The notes under the pieces: model-generated
What the model saw: the letters and a program-made list of their open reading frames with translations, nothing else
Database searches by the model: none
What the model was told of the DNA's origin: nothing
Program-made: the position numbers and the translations under genes
Assembly: GCA_028023455.1 (NCBI GenBank)
Contig: JAQFVV010006735.1
Coordinates: 248,001 to 312,000 of the forward strand
DNA length: 64,000 nt
Direction: 5' to 3'
Source of the DNA: Epiperipatus broadwayi
Lineage: Eukaryota > Onychophora > Udeonychophora > Euonychophora > Peripatidae
Part shown: piece by piece, positions 62,740 to 64,000 of the stretch
How the letters are laid out: each line of letters opens with the position of its first letter
Position numbering within the stretch: the stretch's first letter is position 1

Positions 62740-62795
62740 ATCACCAATATACTACGTATTTCATGCTAAAACAGCAATCATCAGTTGGTCTAGAT
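62740..62795 (-). ncRNA. hammerhead ribozyme motif, family H copy 3 (complete core)
   Basis: Read on the minus strand: ATC(TAG)ACCAA, the exact core CTGATGA, stem II TTGCT-GTTTT-AGCAT (4 bp plus a closing mismatch), exact GAA, stem III ATAC-GTA-GTAT (4 bp, A15.1-U16.1), cleavage-site A, then TTGGT pairing with ACCAA (5 bp) and GAT pairing with ATC across a 3-base bulge. All conserved hammerhead core residues are present. Open stem I makes it a type I arrangement with a minimal stem III, the form described for PLE terminal repeats and retrozymes. Activity is predicted, not shown. Confidence 0.72.
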
Positions 62796-62938
62796 TACCA
62801 TCTCTACACATATATACTATAAGTGCTCAGATATATATTAAGATAACCAATCCTCATACTTTAATGGATAGGCTTCAATCTACTCCACACTCCAACTCTT
62901 CAACCGTCCACCCAATTGAAAATCTGAAGTTGGAAACT

Positions 62939-62960
62939 TCTCTAACAAGCGTGTTAGAGA
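62939..62960. other. 8-bp hairpin
   Basis: TCTCTAAC-AAGCGT-GTTAGAGA, perfect. It lies just upstream of the 26-bp inverted repeat. Confidence 0.7.
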
Positions 62961-62968
62961 AATAAGCA

Positions 62969-63089
62969 AATAAGAGTGGCTATCTTATTTCCAACTTCAT
63001 ATGATAATTTATGAGCAATCCAGTACATAAAATACCACGTGAGTTCAGAAATAATATGAGAGTTTGGAAATAAGATAGCCACTCTTATT
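62969..63089. repeat. 26-bp perfect inverted repeat
   Basis: AATAAGAGTGGCTATCTTAT plus TTCCAA at 62969-62994 is exactly inverted at 63064-63089, with a 69-bp spacer. The right arm is also the start of a direct repeat that recurs at 63346. Confidence 0.95.
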
Positions 63090-63455
63090 CCTTAAAGACT
63101 TTATTTTGTGGCTGAAGTGAGAGTATCGTTACAGTTTTATCATCTTGCTTAAATGATGCTGATAGGGAGGTTTATAGAATATTACATAATTTAATATTGT
63201 CTAATAATGACAGAAAGTAAATTTTAATATTTCATGAGTGCTAATAAGAATATTAAATTAAGAAATAGATTTAAAGTGAATGATTTTTATAGTCCTGCTC
63301 TCATTTCTAGACACTTAAAATTGACTCATAAATTACATTGTGATGTTGGAAATGAGATGGCCATTTTTATTTCCTTAAAGACTTTGTCTTGTAGCTGGGC
63401 AAGAGTATGCCTACATTTTTATTACCTTGTTTAAACAATGCTAGTGTGGAGGTTT
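63064..63455. repeat. diverged direct repeat pair (about 110 bp)
   Basis: 63064-63175 and 63346-63455 share TTGGAAAT-AGATRGCCA, TTCCTTAAAGACTTT, TTGTRGCTG, AGAGTAT, TTTTAT-A, CTTG-TTAAA, ATGCT and GGAGGTTT. The open frame 63234-63434 overlaps the second copy and is probably fortuitous. Confidence 0.75.
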
Positions 63456-64000
63456 GCTTGCCTTCTAAATAGTAGTTATTATTTTTAAATAAAATAATAA
63501 AAATATTTCAAATATCAAAATTATGATTTGTTAATGATAGATATGAAACAATGACTATAAAAAATGATATGTTCATGTATATCTATAGTTATAGTTTTGA
63601 GATTAAAGAAATTAGTATGATGAAACATTGGAAAAATGAAATATGTTTAAACAATGAATATAGAATATATTTAATAATATTGGAGACAAAAATAATTACA
63701 TTGAAGTTATGTTATATTCTGTATCAATGTATTTTATATCACTTGTAAACTACCTAAAAACATGTAAATAAACAAAAAATAAAAACATTAATATTTATAA
63801 GTTTAGTACATTTTACAATAGGACAACAATGAATTTTTTTTATTATCTCTGAGTGCTTTATGTTATCATGATTATTAATCATGTTTCCTTGACATTCACT
63901 AAAAATATCATAACATCTTGAAAGATAATGATAATGCTGATAATGAGATTATTATTTTATTGGAAAAATTGTTGAAGAAAAAAGATATTGTCCATAGTTT
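63456..64000. other. AT-rich spacer to window end
   Basis: No gene or repeat recognised. Confidence 0.4.

Overview
This window looks like intergenic or intronic DNA from an animal with a very AT-rich genome. I found no convincing host protein-coding gene, tRNA gene or rRNA gene. What can be recognised is transposable elements and simple repeats: RTE-type and other LINE remnants, Penelope-like element (PLE) fragments with GIY-YIG-like endonuclease motifs, tRNA-derived SINEs, hAT-type and TA-flanked MITEs, and a short LTR pair. There are also many microsatellites ((AT)n, (ATT)n, (TCTA/TCTG)n). This mixture is typical of invertebrate metazoans. Two near-matches to the CTCF core motif would fit a bilaterian, but I cannot name the species.

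Layout. 0.2-2.6 kb: 5'-truncated RTE LINE on the minus strand. 3.4-4.4 kb: second LINE type. 6.1-6.7 kb: recent 307-bp tandem duplication. 8.2-9.7 kb: decayed LINE. 9.7-10.1 and 20.7-20.9 kb: two copies of a foldback repeat (called family K here). 11.1-11.6, 24.4-24.8 and 33.1-33.3 kb: hAT-like elements. 12.8-13.0 kb: duplicated block with CTCF-like motifs. 17.4-18.1, 39.5-41.0 and 49.4 kb: PLE fragments, including a 1.5-kb head-to-head palindrome. 21.8, 25.3, 31.8 and 33.8 kb: four copies of one tRNA-derived SINE. 23.3, 51.0 and 54.2 kb: three 3' ends of one LINE family. 30.8-31.7 kb: the best-preserved RTE copy, with one internal stop. 43.4-44.0 kb: tandem pair of family K units. 48.4-49.3 kb: TRIM-like LTR pair. 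49.5, 52.7 and 60.8 kb: short foldback elements. 56.4-57.0 and 62.7 kb: three related sequences that fold like hammerhead ribozymes.

The most interesting theme is small self-cleaving-RNA-like motifs. The minus-strand sequence at 62740-62795 has a complete hammerhead core with three consistent stems. Related but more decayed copies lie at 56401 and 56931. An independent family (K) has hammerhead-like cores at 43453 and 43870. Several palindromic elements have tips resembling the same core. Hammerhead motifs are known from PLE terminal repeats and from retrozymes, and PLE coding fragments occur in this window, so a PLE or retrozyme origin is a reasonable inference. It has not been shown. All identifications are by eye from translation and motif comparison; no database search was run.
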